From Deinandra increscens subsp. villosa (lineage: Eukaryota; Streptophyta; Magnoliopsida; Asterales; Asteraceae): a DNA stretch of 64,000 bases. Within the stretch, counting starts at the first letter, position 1. Every line of letters starts with the position of its first letter. The DNA is taken from assembly GCA_039602395.1 (NCBI GenBank), contig JBCNJP010000010.1:93897729-93961728 (forward strand). The letters are read 5' to 3'. This document shows positions 8,913 to 21,995 of this stretch, piece after piece. The notes beneath the pieces were generated by a model. It was not told the origin of the DNA. It did not search any database and was given only the letters and a program-made list of their open reading frames with translations. The translations under genes were made by a program, and so were the position numbers.

Positions 8913-11900
8913 TTTCAAAAGGTGTTCAAACCAAGAGTGTAGAAACTGGTTTCGAAAGGGTCGAACGACTACATTATGGGGATCGTGTCGAGTGGCAAGG
9001 TCGGATAGAATGACACGTTAATATAAGTAACTGAAATCAAAATTTCAATGCGAAGAAGAATTATAATACATCTGAATAGTCTCCAGCTATGTACTAAATG
9101 CGGCGAGTGAGATTCCTATTTCGTGTCTCGTTTTCAGTTAAGGCATTCGCATTCGCCAATAACCCGGGTGAATCGGAAGGAAATGCATTTGAGTATGAGA
9201 AAATTGTGTGTGCATCAGGTCAATCATTGTTGTTCAATAGACCCACCGACTAACAAAAACGTAAACATCTGGATTTTGCCTACCAACTAGTAAATAACAT
9301 ATAATCACACACGACTGATCTAGTTAACATTAGGACCCATTGGTTAATTTAGTACTTTATGGGGTTACGACCAATTAAGTTCATATGATTTGTAAGAACA
9401 TTCAAAATCACTTTTCATGCAATAATGGTTTAGATAACGGTTGATATGGTCAACGCGTACTAGCATGCAATCCATTATGAAGGTTTAACCTTACAACGCA
9501 TATAATTTTCCCAACACCTTATACCCTAGCATACGAACCTAACATGACATGTCTCTAGCATATAAGTTCATAAACTAACCAACACAACCCATACGGTGCA
9601 AAGTTGACGGGGCAACTTCACACAGTCTTGTCATTCCCACCGAGGTAGGAGACTTAGGACCTTGTATGGTGTATGGTTTCCATACTCAATCAAGTTAATA
9701 CATTCAGAACATGTCATTTTCTGGTTCCTAACATGTTTCATACACATAGCTAATCATGCAATTCTACGCAACTTATGTTTAAACCAGCTTTTCAATAATT
9801 AATCATTTTCTATACCCTAACATAGGATTAGATTCTCAAATCTAGCATGCCTAAACACGTATGTTTTATAAACATTTTTCATGAGAAGATCAGAAGCAAA
9901 CAAACTATTTATCATGGTTAAAATGGTTTAACAGTTGCTCACATACTGAAATATAATTGGTAACACATGACTTTGTGATAAAAGGACCGAGATCTAAAGA
10001 GAAATCCAATCAAGAGCCCATTGTCATCTAAAAGGTAACATGTAGCAGTTTGTTTTAAAAAAATCACTCGATTCTGTTAAAATTTATTCAAGAAATCACA
10101 TAGACAATTAGGTTCAAGTTCAGGTTGGAGTTCAGTATCATACAACATATCACCATGCACACCTTGCTAAAGAATCCAAAAAAAATTTAGAGTGAAAATC
10201 CAACAAAATAAAAGTGTAACTATGAGGTACCGAATATCGAAGAGTGCTATGCAGGAATACGCATGGCATCAAGCATGAGAATAACAAATTAACATGAAAA
10301 AGCTCCAACGGCTTAGTTCGTGAATTCTGGTAATCAATGGGATATTAAGCTTTTGATAGTCACAATTACACATTCGAAGAACAACATGTGGGTTCAAACT
10401 GGCGCTGGTGAAGATACCAGCAGGGAGGACGCAAATAACATAATGGATGGTATAAAATTCAGAGAGAAATATACAACGTGCTTGACAGGATTTGGCAAGG
10501 AATTCGCGTAAATAGATATCGAAATGAACGTGTCAATGGTTATACAATCTAATAGAGTAAACATCTCGTTACAGAAATCTTCATTGTTTAAGCTCACCAG
10601 TGTGCCCAATCTTCTTGGTGTTCTTGCGCTTAATGCGTCATGCTTCTTTTCTTGTCAAAACATCGGTTTAATGGTCTTCAGAAGTAAGATAAGGTACGAG
10701 GGTGAAATAAATTGTCTTTGAAACACAAAGCGTTAGGATACTCAAAAGTGGTGTTGGCTTAGGTTGTTTGTACATATGAGTTTTCGCTAGGGTTCAGTGT
10801 AGGTTTAGCGCGGGTTAAAAGATCTAATCGGGCGTTCCATAGAAAAGGATTGGGGCTATCACCTCAGTGAATGCCAGAGAGTTCATAAAAATAGGCAGTC
10901 CACCCGAAAGTAATCAAATGAAAGTCGATCTACTTCTGAACACATGCCTCTAAAAGTTGGAGTTGTTCATTTGATGGAAAAAAAATCTCATTTTTTTTAC
11001 ATTGATGTTCATCTAGTTAGAACTCACGTAGGTGGGTTTTCAAAAAAAAACATGGAGTTTGATTATTTTGGGCATGTCTCTTTTGGTAGAAATACGTAAG
11101 AGATATCTGTAATTTCAGAAAAAGTAGTATTAAGCAGTTTTGTCGAAGACCTAGTCCCATTAGATGGAGTTTCTCAAGATGAGGTCTTGTGTATGACTCT
11201 AAAGTCAATCCTTGGTCTGGTACTGGTCCCACATTTAACGTGCCACCAATGCTTATATATAGGTGTACCGCAGCTAACCCACCACACTATCAGCAGTTTG
11301 AAAGGGTACCAGCTGCCCACCTTTAATAACTATTAGTCAAACCACATTGGATATCAAAAATAGAGGATGTCAAGTCTCTCCCATTCGCTTGAATGTAAAG
11401 GGGGATAGAGATTAAACCTCAATATGTCGCGCAAACAAAATGTGTCGATGATTCCATTCACCATACCAGTAAGATGCGTAAGGTTTGCTATTCTCGTGAA
11501 GATCATCGAAAGATTGGCAGACACAGTGCGAATATCATAACGCTTCAGATTTCAAGACGGTAAAAAAAAATTAACAAGCCAATAAGGTTTGAGTTCAAGC
11601 TGGAGGGTCATCAAAAAAAAAAAATTCTAAAAAGGACGATGAGGATTCGCGTACCAGAAATTTGTCGATAGTTGCTATGACATGAGCGTTAATAAATATA
11701 CAAAATGTATGGATAACTTGGTGTACTCAATGCGTAAGAAGGGAAAATGCAGGTCGATGGTAAAATTAGTTATAGATAACAAGAAGTTCACGCTCCATGG
11801 GTGTAAATAGGGTTTCCATAAAAAGCTTGATATTTTTATTGTAATTGAAGCACAAGGTAATCTCATCATCAACGGTGTTCACTAGTTTTGAAGCTAACTA

Positions 11901-13816
11901 AAAGTGTAACACCTTTCGGTTCAAAAGCTTATAATCTTATCCAAGACATAAAGGATTGTAAAAGCACAAGAATAAAAAAATTGTTGGTTTTTTTTTGAAT
12001 CGTAAAAGGTTCGAATCATGTAGACAAAAATCAATCACACAGGTTCAAAAAGGTCAATCGAAATAGTCATTACGTTAGAACTGGAAGTCTTAGTTTGGAA
12101 ATCAGGAAGGCTTTTCACTAACATTACTCCCATTAGAGAAATAGATATGCTTGTGGTGAAGTAAGCAGTTTGTACAATCGTGACAACGATGCTGGCAACA
12201 AGTTTTCGTTCGCACAATAAAATCGGTAGTATGAATCTTCAGAGGGAACTTCACCAGAGTTTTCAGCCAAGATATATGTTCCAGTACCCGCAATATATAT
12301 GGTTTATATAATTAGTTTATCCAGTGTTTCCTAAGTTTTCGTCTGGTTAAGGTTCTCGCCTAAGTTGTCTCACAATCGAAAAAGTTCCAGGGATGAATGT
12401 GGTAGATAAGGTCGTAAGGGTAGGGTTGCTATTCAAGATGAATAAAAAAAAAATAGTTACAGATTTCGTCAACAGTTTTCGTAGTCAAGAAAAACTTGTC
12501 ATCAAAGTACATGAATGAAACAATGTCCCTTCAGGACTAGCTTTCATAATATGTTTCAAAGAGTTCTCAACGAGATTAGAGTCCAGATAAGATCATGCGC
12601 GGTAACGTTTACAAAGATAAATGACTTCAATCATCCGGTTGAGTTCAACATTTTCAGCTTTCAATGCCACGAGGGAAATTTTGTTTTACAGGAATTTGGT
12701 CTCAATACGACCATTGGCTTGCCTAGTAGGATTCTCCGGGATTTCCATATACTGCAAATTACATTTACGTGTGCACCCGTAACTGTGATTTACCTATATG
12801 GTCACCCTAGTTCCTCCTACTTCATCTACCAAGTGTTGTGGAGTACATAAGAGATATACTTAGAGTGGGTATCAAGAATGGGGTCACTAACCCCAAAGCT
12901 ATCTTGACCAGATTCGGTATAGAGAAAAGTCTCGAGAGCAACATGTTCGCTTTAATTGGACTGACACACCCGAAGCGAGTCAGCTAGAAATTTAGCTCAA
13001 GAGGATTTGAATAAGATTTATCACAATGACCCAAGCTTAGCTCGAAGAAATAGGATGATTAATACACATACCAACCTGATCACAAATTCGATATACATGA
13101 GAGAGAAAAAAATTCAGTCAGTACACATCACGTACTATTTAGTTTATAAGAGTCTCATTCAAGTTGCTTCATTCCAACGCAACTATGCGATAGAAACGAG
13201 AATGGAAAGATCTTAGAAGACCATAGCAAATGTGAAAAGATCGGGATAACGAAGGTAGACACAAGTGTCCCCATAGGAAACCACTTGAATTTACACAATG
13301 CTCGAAGTTGAATGATCGCACTATTAGCACGTCATGATCACGTTTCCTGAACATGAGACTTTAGCGATGCCGATAGGTCAGGTTCAACAAAATTTAACAC
13401 ACTAGGAGAAAAATGTTTAAGTATAGGAAGAGGTATCACACAACCTTCCTACGTAAGCACTCGCCCAATATCCGGGTACCACGCCTAGTTCTTGAGTCTA
13501 GAATAATCCCGAGCAGCAAACGACTTGTCAAGATTGAAGAGGTGATCCTCTGATCTGATTCGACGTCCCGTCATCCATGGATGGGAACCAAGAGGTACAC
13601 GACTCAAAGGGGTTAAGTGAAATGACTCAGGACTAACCGGCTCCTCGCGTGAGTATAAGGGAATTGGATGATGTAAACGACTTAGCGTAAACCAGGTGCG
13701 TGCAGGAGTGAGTATCACGATGCATGAGGGAAATGTTTAGGTGTGCAACTAATGCAAAATAGTTACAGTCTAAGACGAATCTTAGTTCGCTGTAACCAAT
13801 GGCTTTGATACCAATC
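8913..13816 (-). mobile_element. interior of a minus-strand LTR element with no recognisable pol
   Basis: On the minus strand the sequence starting at 13816 reads GATTGGTATCAAAGCCA (primer-binding site) directly after an LTR ending GGGTGTGACA. Nearly 5 kb lies to the left. I could not read gag, protease, RT, RNase H or integrase motifs in either strand; only short chance frames occur, many with A/T homopolymer runs (for example 11041, 11616, 12447). That fits a LARD-like or very decayed gypsy interior. The left end (3' LTR) is not seen; it may lie in or beyond the gap. Confidence 0.55.
13800..13813 (-). other. primer-binding site (initiator Met tRNA type)
   Basis: Minus strand TGGTATCAAAGCCA, two bases inside the LTR end; it differs at one base from the common TGGTATCAGAGCCA. 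Confidence 0.85.
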
Positions 13817-16660
13817 TGTCACACCCCCAAAATTCCCACGCGCGGTAACGCACCGCAGGGAGCGTGACAAACCAGGATCGCCGTCCATTAGTTACACCAA
13901 ACGACCAAAAATTAATAAAAACGTTTCATATTTCATTAAATTATAAATTTCAGAGTTTTACAAATGCGGAAGCGTAAATACAAATAAAAATCTAAGTAAA
14001 AACATTGTCACCCAAGGTGACATGACTTGTCCAAGGACACTAAATGTGTTTCAAAGACTCATGCATGCGTACTCGTGATACTCAAACATCCGCAACCTGA
14101 GAAATAACATGCTAAAAAGTGTCAACACAAAGGTTGGTGAGTTCACAGGTTTATCAGTTCAAAAACAGTTTCGGTTTAATGTAAATCGGCTGTTCAACAA
14201 CAGTCCTAGTTCAGTGTAAATCAACTGTTCCTCGACAGTTCAAGTTTAAGTTCAAGGTTGACTGTTCAACAACAGTTCGAGTTCATGTTCAAGTTCAGTC
14301 AATAAAATCCAGATGATATATCAATAGCTAGCTAGGCTATTTTCAAGAAATCAGTGCACGTTTGACTAGATAAACTAGCTATCCAGTTACTGAAGCTCGA
14401 CAGGTTCAATTGTGCCTCGTTAAGACTAAGAAGTATATAACACCAGTTCGATATCCAATCGAGTCAGCGCGAATGACCCGGGTGGGGCTTGTCAGGCCCG
14501 GTAGATCTACCAAATAAGTTCCCGCTGATGTCACATTGACAGTAACTCTAAAAGTGAGGACTTTATCATAAGTGTGCCACTATCATTCAGGTGATATAAT
14601 TATCTAACAGTTCAAGTGTTTGCATGTTAATCTCCCCCAATAGATTAAAATAAGAAAAAGGGGCCGTGAAACTCACCTTAGGTTGCACAGCAAAAATTCC
14701 AGTTAAATAGTACAGCAAATAGCAAAAATATATCTTCTAAAAGCAACCAGTCACCTAACGAGCATACAAGTATAAGTGTGTGGCCCATTGAAAACGACTA
14801 AGTCTAATGTAATAGATGAAAACGAATGATTGTGAAGTATAGAACAAGTCGAGGATAGCACGTGTGCCAAATCCGAGCGATTATCGAAATAACGTGAATA
14901 AAAGAAATTATATACCAACATGTATATTTTCTAAAACACATGTAACCCAAACGCGCAAACGATGTTAATAACGAGTTTACAAAACAAGATACATATATTT
15001 AAAAGTTCTTATAAAATATCTAATCATTCCAATAAACCAACGATATATGTTTATATACCAATCTACGCAAAATATACATATTTTACATTTTATACAAAAC
15101 CCATAATCTTTAGATCAATATATATATATTAGAACTATATTTTAATTCAAAACAACAAGTTAAATATGTTTACAATTCAAAATATAGTTTACGAGATTTA
15201 ACATACGCAAAGAAACGGTTCTAGTGTAAGTCCAAAGACACTAGATGTCCAAAATTACAAAGTATCACGAGAAAAATAAAAACAAAGGTCGCAAGGTTGG
15301 AACCCGCGACCTCAATGTTTTGGTGCAACAATTTTACCACTACGACGGGTCTTCTGATCGATTACAAGCTCAAACAGAATGCTTATATATTACAGCGGTA
15401 GTCTGAACCGGATTTAAATAAGAAAAAGATGAAACAAAATGCAGAGGCTGTGTTTCGAACCGGTGACCTTGTGCTTGTCATACGCTACACTCACCATTGC
15501 GACAGATTAGTTTTGTTGATTTAAGATAGGAAATTATGTTTTTAATCTGTATCATCGCGTCATCATCTTCTTTACCAAAACCCTAATCCCGCCGGAGATA
15601 TCCCCGGTCGCCGGAAAATACGAATAACGAAACAGAAGCAACCAGATAAATCAAAAAAAACATAGATCAACCCATACCTCAAGTTGGAGATGAAAGACGA
15701 TGCGTTTTGACCTCGAATCCGAGCCCGAACTCGACTTCGAACGCGACACAGTTTACTCTTGATTGCTCGACAGTGGTTGTCGATGGTCTGTAGTACTCGG
15801 ACAGGACATCACGATCACAAATACAAGGATGAATGGTGGTCGAGTGATGGCGCAATGGTGGTGCACGACCGAAAAAAAAGACTCAAACGTGGTGGCTGTG
15901 TGTCGGTTTTGAGAGAAAACGAGAGGGAGGAAGAGAGGTTGTGAGATGGTGAGGGATCAAATGATGATGGTGGTGGTTTAACAGTTGATTAATCAAACTA
16001 TTTTGGAGTAAAAACTTGATCGGTTACGAATGTGAAGCGGTCGACGGTCGACTCCCGTCCGTTACCATACGAGGCTTCAATTTGACGGGATTAGTCCCTC
16101 CATCAAATACAGAATGGGAAACCAGGTTTAGGGATTTACAAGGTAGGTCCTTGTAATTTTGATTAGTTAAAAAGAAATTAGGAAATGGCAAAACCGGTCC
16201 CCTAAAGTTTAGAAAATATTAACGAGACTAACGGGGCTAACGAAAGAAACATAAACGATGACTATACGAATATATATATCAACACATGTTTACCATGTGA
16301 CATTTATAAAAATGTAAACTTAAACGACCACATGAAATTATAGATAGAAATACCTAACTATTTATTTTATATTCAGATAAAATCATAGGCTTGAATTTAT
16401 ACTTATGTATTTAACTCACATAAAATCATGAATAATAACTTGTGATTAGATTTTTAAGTTACATAAAATCATAAATATAAAGTGACACAACGTTCACATG
16501 AAATCATAACGTATGATTTACATAAAATCATAGAACAAGAATACAAACATCTAGACTTAAGTGCATACTCGTGTCATGATGGCTCCACAAAACCCTAATT
16601 GCTAAAGTCAACACATAATTGTTCACATAACATTTATTACGGTTTATGTTCAGCTAATGC
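13817..16660 (-). repeat. long gypsy-type LTR (5' LTR of minus-strand element), right edge approximate
   Basis: The plus strand begins TGTCACACCCCCAAAATTCC and, read on the minus strand, ends in a primer-binding site. The LTR has the features of Asteraceae-style gypsy LTRs: near 15540-15960 a CT-rich, gene-like leader on the minus strand (TCTCTTCCTCCCTCTCG) followed by a donor-like GTATGG at about 15678. Two sites with tRNA B-box-like text lie at about 15296 and 15453. The right edge is set where chromovirus integrase coding begins; no TG/CA terminus or duplication could be fixed there. Confidence 0.55.
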
Positions 16661-16702
16661 CAGGAAAAGGACCTGAAAAGACGAATTGTCACAAAACACA
16701 TC

Positions 16703-17749
16703 ATGAAGGACTTCATAACTAAGCTACCTCGCACAACTAAAGGTTATGACACCATCTGGGTGATTGTGGACAGGTTAACAAAGAGTGCTCATTTCTTACC
16801 TATTTGTGAGGCGATTTTTTCTGAAGAGTTAGCTAGTTTGTTCATTAATGAGATCATCTCTAAACACGGGGTGCCAGTGTCTATTGTCTCCGACAGGGAC
16901 ACTCGGTTCACTTCGTAATTTAGAAGGAAATTCCATAAGAATATGGGATCGAGATTGCACATTAGTACGACATATCATCCTCAGACGGATGGACAAAGTG
17001 AGAGAACGATACAAACTCTGGAAGATATGTTGCGTGCTTGCATAATAGACTTTGGAGGAAGTTGGGATAGTCACCTACCACTAGCAGAATTCTCCTACAA
17101 CAACAGTTATCATGCTAGTATTGGCATGCCTCCTTATGAGATGTTGTATGGTAGAAAGTGCCGAACTCCAGTGTGTTGGGGTGAAGTTGGCCAACGAGAA
17201 TTAAGAAGTAAAGAAGTAGTCCAAAATATGTCTCGAGATCTTGATGTGGTCAAGGCACGATTAAAGGCGGCACAAGATCGACAAAAGTCATATGCGGATA
17301 AGAGGAGAAGGCCAATTGAATTCCAAGTTGGAGACTTTGTGTTACTAAAAGTTTCTCCTTGGAAAGGTATCATTCGGTTTCGTAAAAGGGGCAAGTTAGG
17401 CCCAAGGTATGTAGGACCTTTTAAGAGTGTAGAACGTGTAGGTGAGGTTGCCTATCGGTTAGATCTACCTTAGGAATTGTCTGGGATTCACCCAACATTC
17501 CATGTTTCTTATCTAAGAAAGTGTGTATATGATGAATCAGAACTAGTGCCTTTAGATGAAATTGAGGTAGACGAAAAGTTATCATATGTGGAAAGGCCAG
17601 TTGCGATTTTAGATCGCAGTGAAAAGAAGCTCTGAAACAAGACCATTCCGATGGTCAGGGTGCAGTGGATGCACAGAAAAGGTTCTGAATCTACATGGGA
17701 ACAAGAAGATGAAATGAGAGAATATCACCCTGAACTGTTTATGCTTTGA
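16703..17749 (+). pseudogene. chromovirus integrase and chromodomain remnant
   Basis: One continuous frame of 349 codons has three in-frame stops: TAA 16916-16918, TAG 17471-17473 and TGA 17633-17635. It ends at TGA 17747-17749. Readable blocks: DFITKLPRTTKGYDTIWVIV (first catalytic Asp), IVSDRDTRFTS (second), TYHPQTDGQSERTIQTLED (catalytic Glu), the KLGPRYVGPFK C-terminal GPY/F motif, then SYVERPVAILDRSEKK and VQWMHRKGSESTWEQEDEM, a chromodomain-like segment thought to steer insertion to heterochromatin. Two of the stops (CAG to TAG, CGA to TGA) fit deamination of methylated C. RT and upstream domains are absent. Confidence 0.9.
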
Positions 17750-17775
17750 GCAAGTTTCGAGGACGAAACTTATTT

Positions 17776-17789
17776 AAGGGGGAGAGAGT
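17776..17789 (+). other. polypurine tract of chromovirus
   Basis: AAGGGGGAGAGAGT directly before the LTR start at 17790; it primes plus-strand DNA synthesis. Confidence 0.9.
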
Positions 17790-20700
17790 TGTAACATCCC
17801 AAGATTCAGATAAACTCGTAAGTGGTAGTTAATATAATAACTATGCTTATCATATGTATTTGGAATCTTAGTGAATGCATATTTATATGATATATGTGCT
17901 AGATATAAGTAATATGTGTATATGCGATAATATAAGTAAATACGTAGTTGCAAAGATAAGAAATTGATAAATAGGTGATAATATATGTGATTAGGAAAGT
18001 ATAAATGCATGAGAAATATTTATTTGATGAATAAATATGTGATAGTACATGTTTGAGTAGCTAGCATAAAGAGAATGCTTAATGGTAAGTAAAAATAAAA
18101 GTAAAAGGGTCAAAATTGTAATTTATGTAAAGTTAAGAATACTTATGGATATTATACGTATCTATAACTATTATAAACATTTTAAGGCTTAGAATATAGT
18201 AAAAATATATCCTTATATGATCCATTACATGAAATAATAAGTGTTGTAAAGTTTGAGGGGCTAGAACGCAAAATAGCAAAAGATATATATAAATAAATAT
18301 ATATATATATATATATATACACGTATGTATATGTATATTATCGTACGTGTCCCGAGCATTAGAAACATTAGAAATATATCCTATAATGTTTTAGTACATA
18401 AAATAACAATTTAATAGAAGTTCAGGGGGTTAAAATGCATAAAACCGAATTTGGGGGACTGAAAATGAAAATAATGGGGCTGGGAAAGCATGCGGGCCGC
18501 ATGCATGCACGCCACGAACCCTATGCGGTCCGCATAGCGCTGCTGATCGTGACAACTTGCTTATTCACGGTTTGGAAGCCACGTTTCACTCATATTAGTG
18601 TCCCTAACGTGTCATTTTCGATTCATGAGTCACTATAACACGTGTCTAAGGTCTGGGGCGGTCCTAACATGTATAAATAGCTCCCATAAGACCACAAACA
18701 AGCTGCCAATTTCGAAATCCAAACCGAAAAACCCTAAATTCGGACCAGAAACTTCACGGGTCGATTTCTCTCAACCGTAAAGAGTTAGCAGCCGAAATTC
18801 AGCAGTCAAGCTTCTATAGGTAAGATCTAAAATAACCTCTTTTAGTTTTGGCTAAATCGATTCCTAAGTATGATTTCTAAAACTATGCTCAAATTAGGGT
18901 TCTTGAGCTTGTTTGGGTAAAATTGGATGATCGGATGGGAATTAGGGCCTGAATTTTGGTAGGTAATCCTAAAATGATGTGTTTTAAGAAAGCCCTAAAC
19001 TTTTTTCACAAAAAGAAAGGGTTTGGTATGATTTTTAGAAGCGGGTCAAAATTAGGGTTTTCTAGACATGGTTTTGATAAAATTGAATGATCGGGCTTGA
19101 ATTAAGGTTCCATCTTTTGAGGTATATCATAGAATGATGTTATAACAGAAGCCCTAAGTTGGTTTGATGATAAAAGGAGTTTTGATGTTAATTTGGGAAT
19201 GACGTCAAAATTAGGGTTTTGGAGGATAATTGTCAAGTATTGGGATGACCATAAAGTATTGGATGTTGATTTTTGGTATTAGAGCATGTTTACATATATA
19301 TTAAATATATATGAGTTCAAATTTTGATAATTAATAATTAAGCTACTCGGTGCAACGATTGTAGTAATTCCGCCTCATGGTCGTCAATGACGCCTACACG
19401 GCCGGTAACGATCGTCACCAAATTCCAAACCCCATGACTATTCCTTATAGTAGTTCCGCCAAAATGATCGGTCATGAGGAAACCCGAGCGGTAAACATTA
19501 AGGAACAAAGACTTGAAAAAAGATATAACAAAATATGTAAAGGGGGCAAAATGGTCATTTTGACTATTAAAGGTATTAACCAATAAAGAATTGGGTTTTG
19601 GATAATGGGGTAAGTCTTAAATATGATGTGTAACCTTTAGAATGTCTTGATAGGGACATTACGTTAGAGTCATTAAGAAACTGATTCACGAGGACTTAAC
19701 TCAAGAATAATAGCTTCGCAAAGCTAAGGTGAGTTCTATGAGCCCACTTTTAAATGTTTTTAAATGTCTTAAACGTTTTTGGGCTGGCATACATATTGTG
19801 TTATGAAAAGTGTTTCCAAATGCTTATAAGTGTTGTTAAGTGTTATTGTTCATTTGGATTGACTATGTGATATTATGCATGTAAATTAAGTATGATGTGT
19901 TATGTGCTATACTCTGCTTTGATATTAAATATCCAAGTGATGAGGGAATTGTTAATAGACGTATAGTGAGTATGTAGGTATATACGAGAACTAATGATAC
20001 ATTTGCTTTACATATTATGTGGTGGATACGCCGCTGGTACTTCCTATATATAAGCATAATAATATAAAATTGGGAAATGATCATTAGTTGCAATATATGA
20101 ATACATTATCAGTGTCTACTAATAAACCTAAGGCTATTGGATATTTGATTAAAGACAGGTAATGGTATTGTGGGGGTTGGGGATTGCTAGTAAGATACTC
20201 GTTATTGAATGAGTTGAACAGGTTAAGTAAAGCAATCCGTAAGGTCATGGAGTGGATAGTACAGATGGGGCTCATGAAATAGGGAGACAAAAAGGGTAGT
20301 ATTTCTCTAGCCGGTATACGGAAGGGCCTACGTAAGGTAGTGAGACTGGCCATATCGGGATGCCTGGATGGGAAGGATCTGTTTGAGACAATACTATCCT
20401 ACCCTAAGGTGTACTTGACAACCACAAGTGACCAGAGATTCTTTAGGCTGCTCCAGAGTAGCAGATAAAGAATAAGGCATAGCAAGACGTTGCTAGTGCA
20501 AGGAATATTGAATTTAATTAACTAGGAAGATTTATGGGATTGATATTCCTATTGGAATAGATTCCTGGTTATGTGTAAATTCTGATGTGTTGTATAATTC
20601 TCTTATGTTTTATACTTGTTAAAAGTTTACTAATGGGGTCAAGAAGACCCGGGAGAACTTGATTTGTCTTGCAGATCAAGAAAGAGTTTTTAGAAATTTA

Positions 20701-21007
20701 GAACTCACCAGCGTAAGCTGACTTTTTAAGTATGTATGTCAGGTGATGGTGAGACTTCTGGAAGTAAGGATAGGACTTTGGTGATAAGGAAATGAATGGG
20801 CAAACTATCCAGAAGAAGCTTGTTGGACCGCTGGCATAGATCTAGATTGTTAAAGTTTATGTAATATCTAGTTTACTGTTGTAACTTGGCAATACGAATA
20901 AAGTTTTTAATATTTCCGCTGCATTAGTATCTCTGTTATACCATGTGTTCATGTGTAAATCCGACACGTGACCCCTCCTGGAGCCAAGTCTGGGAGTGGG
21001 CGTCACA
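17790..21007 (+). repeat. chromovirus 3' LTR, 3218 bp
   Basis: It starts TGTAACATCCCAAGATTCAG after the PPT and ends CTGGGAGTGGGCGTCACA. The same family is found as a solo LTR at 37065-53944: shared blocks include GGATACGCCGCTGGTA, GAACTCACCAGCGTAAGCTG and CGTGACCCCTCCTGGAGCC. A (TA)n tract sits at about 18292-18320. Confidence 0.9.
18672..18822 (+). promoter_or_regulatory. LTR promoter: TATA box, leader and splice donor
   Basis: TATAAATA at 18672-18679 is followed by an A/C-rich leader (AAACCCTAAA near 18728) and a consensus donor ATAG/GTAAG at 18820. The same order is kept in the related solo LTR (TATAAATA 51442-51449, donor AG/GTATGA at 51593), with the next 20 or so bases nearly identical. 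This supports a spliced retrotransposon leader. Confidence 0.6.
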
Positions 21008-21009
21008 TA

Positions 21010-21751
21010 TACGACCCTCGAACAAACACTTTTACCTTAACAGACGAGGAATGGGAAGAATTTAGGAAGGTATGTTCATATATATAATTTCTTAACATCT
21101 ACCTTTAAACAAATAATCATATCATTTTTTTTTACTTAGGGGCATCCAAAGGCCGCATCATTGAAAACAGTTCCATTACCTTTTCCAGAACTTTGTGCTC
21201 AATTATTTGATGGTAGTGCTGCCACTGGGAATGGTAAGTGGACATCAACCCAAAGATCAGGGGTTGGATCATCTTCTTGTCATCGCGTCCAACAACTTCT
21301 GACTTATAAAGACACGGAAGAGGATGATACCGACACCTATCATCATACCTCTGAGGGTATTCCTGATCATATTCATGAGTCTACTTTCGAGCCTACTCCA
21401 GAGCGTACCCATGAGCCTAGCCCCGAGCCTAATCCCGAGCCTAATCCAAAGAAAAGAGCAAAAACCTCCAAATCGTCATCTATCAATGGTGATGATTTAG
21501 CACTCGATATACGACAGGCTCTACAGTATTTGGTTAAAGGCAAAGAAACGCCAAAAATAACAATTGCTCAATGTTCTGAGAAGTTAAAGCTGGTTGGGTT
21601 AGATCCGGTAGATCCTTTATTCTTAGCTGCATTTCATATTTTTGGAGGGACCTCAAACATGAGAGAGGCATGGATGGAATTACCAAATATTCCTGAAGTA
21701 TTAAGAGGATGGCTCGTGATGACGGCAACAACTTTAGGACTAATAAAGTAG
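21010..21751 (+). pseudogene. Harbinger ORF1 (Myb/SANT-like accessory protein), 5'-truncated
   Basis: The frame reads YDPRTNTFTLTDEEWEEFRK directly after the LTR (21010-21069). A donor GTATGT follows at 21070 and an acceptor TTACTTAG at 21132-21139. The next exon, 21140-21751, begins GHPKAASLKTVPLPFPELCA and runs to TAG. These are the linker and C-terminal parts of Myb/SANT-like proteins that partner Harbinger transposases in binding and nuclear import. The N-terminal Myb/SANT three-helix domain is missing because the chromovirus end replaced it. A Pro/Glu repeat (EPSPEPNPEPNP) and a basic patch (KKRAKTSK) are visible. The C-terminus, with KLVGLDPVDPLFLAAFHIF, is in frame and without stops. 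Confidence 0.75.
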
Positions 21752-21995
21752 GAAGAATTGTTTTTGTTGGCCACGTTGAATACATTATCTGCTTTTGGGT
21801 TATCTTTAAGCTTTATTGAATTTGTTTTTGTTGGTCATGTTGGAAACATTATGTTCTTTTGGGTTAGCTATGTTGAATTGTGTTTTGTTGGCCATGTTGA
21901 AAACATTGTATGTTTTTTGATTGAATACATTGCATGGTTGTTTTCTTGCTTATGTTAAATGGTTTTTTTTTATGTTTTATTAACACAGGATCATA

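Larger units (their letters stand above)
16697..21007 (+). mobile_element. Ty3/gypsy chromovirus, 5'-truncated, with 3' LTR
   Basis: It contains the integrase C-terminal part, a chromodomain-like end, a PPT and a 3.2-kb LTR, all in plus orientation. Gag, protease, RT and RNase H are missing, so the left side was lost or replaced at about 16690 by the LTR of the neighbouring minus-strand element. The right LTR end (CGTCACA, 21001-21007) abuts Harbinger coding sequence. Integrase plus chromodomain and a long LTR point to the Tekay/Del chromovirus clade (inference). Confidence 0.85.

Noticed and set aside
8375..9013. Long frames spanning the N run
   Set aside because: They are open only because N bases cannot form stops; there is no coding evidence on either side.
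12515..12850. 111-codon plus-strand frame in the retroelement interior
   Set aside because: No family motif, no splice context, and typical of chance frames in this AT-rich interior.
13485..13718. 77-codon minus-strand frame after the PBS as gag
   Set aside because: No capsid or zinc-knuckle features; more likely leader sequence.
15290..15480. tRNA-like text GGTTGGAACCCGCGACC and TTTCGAACCGGTGACC in the gypsy LTR
   Set aside because: Only B-box-like words; no A box or cloverleaf could be built, so no tRNA gene is called.
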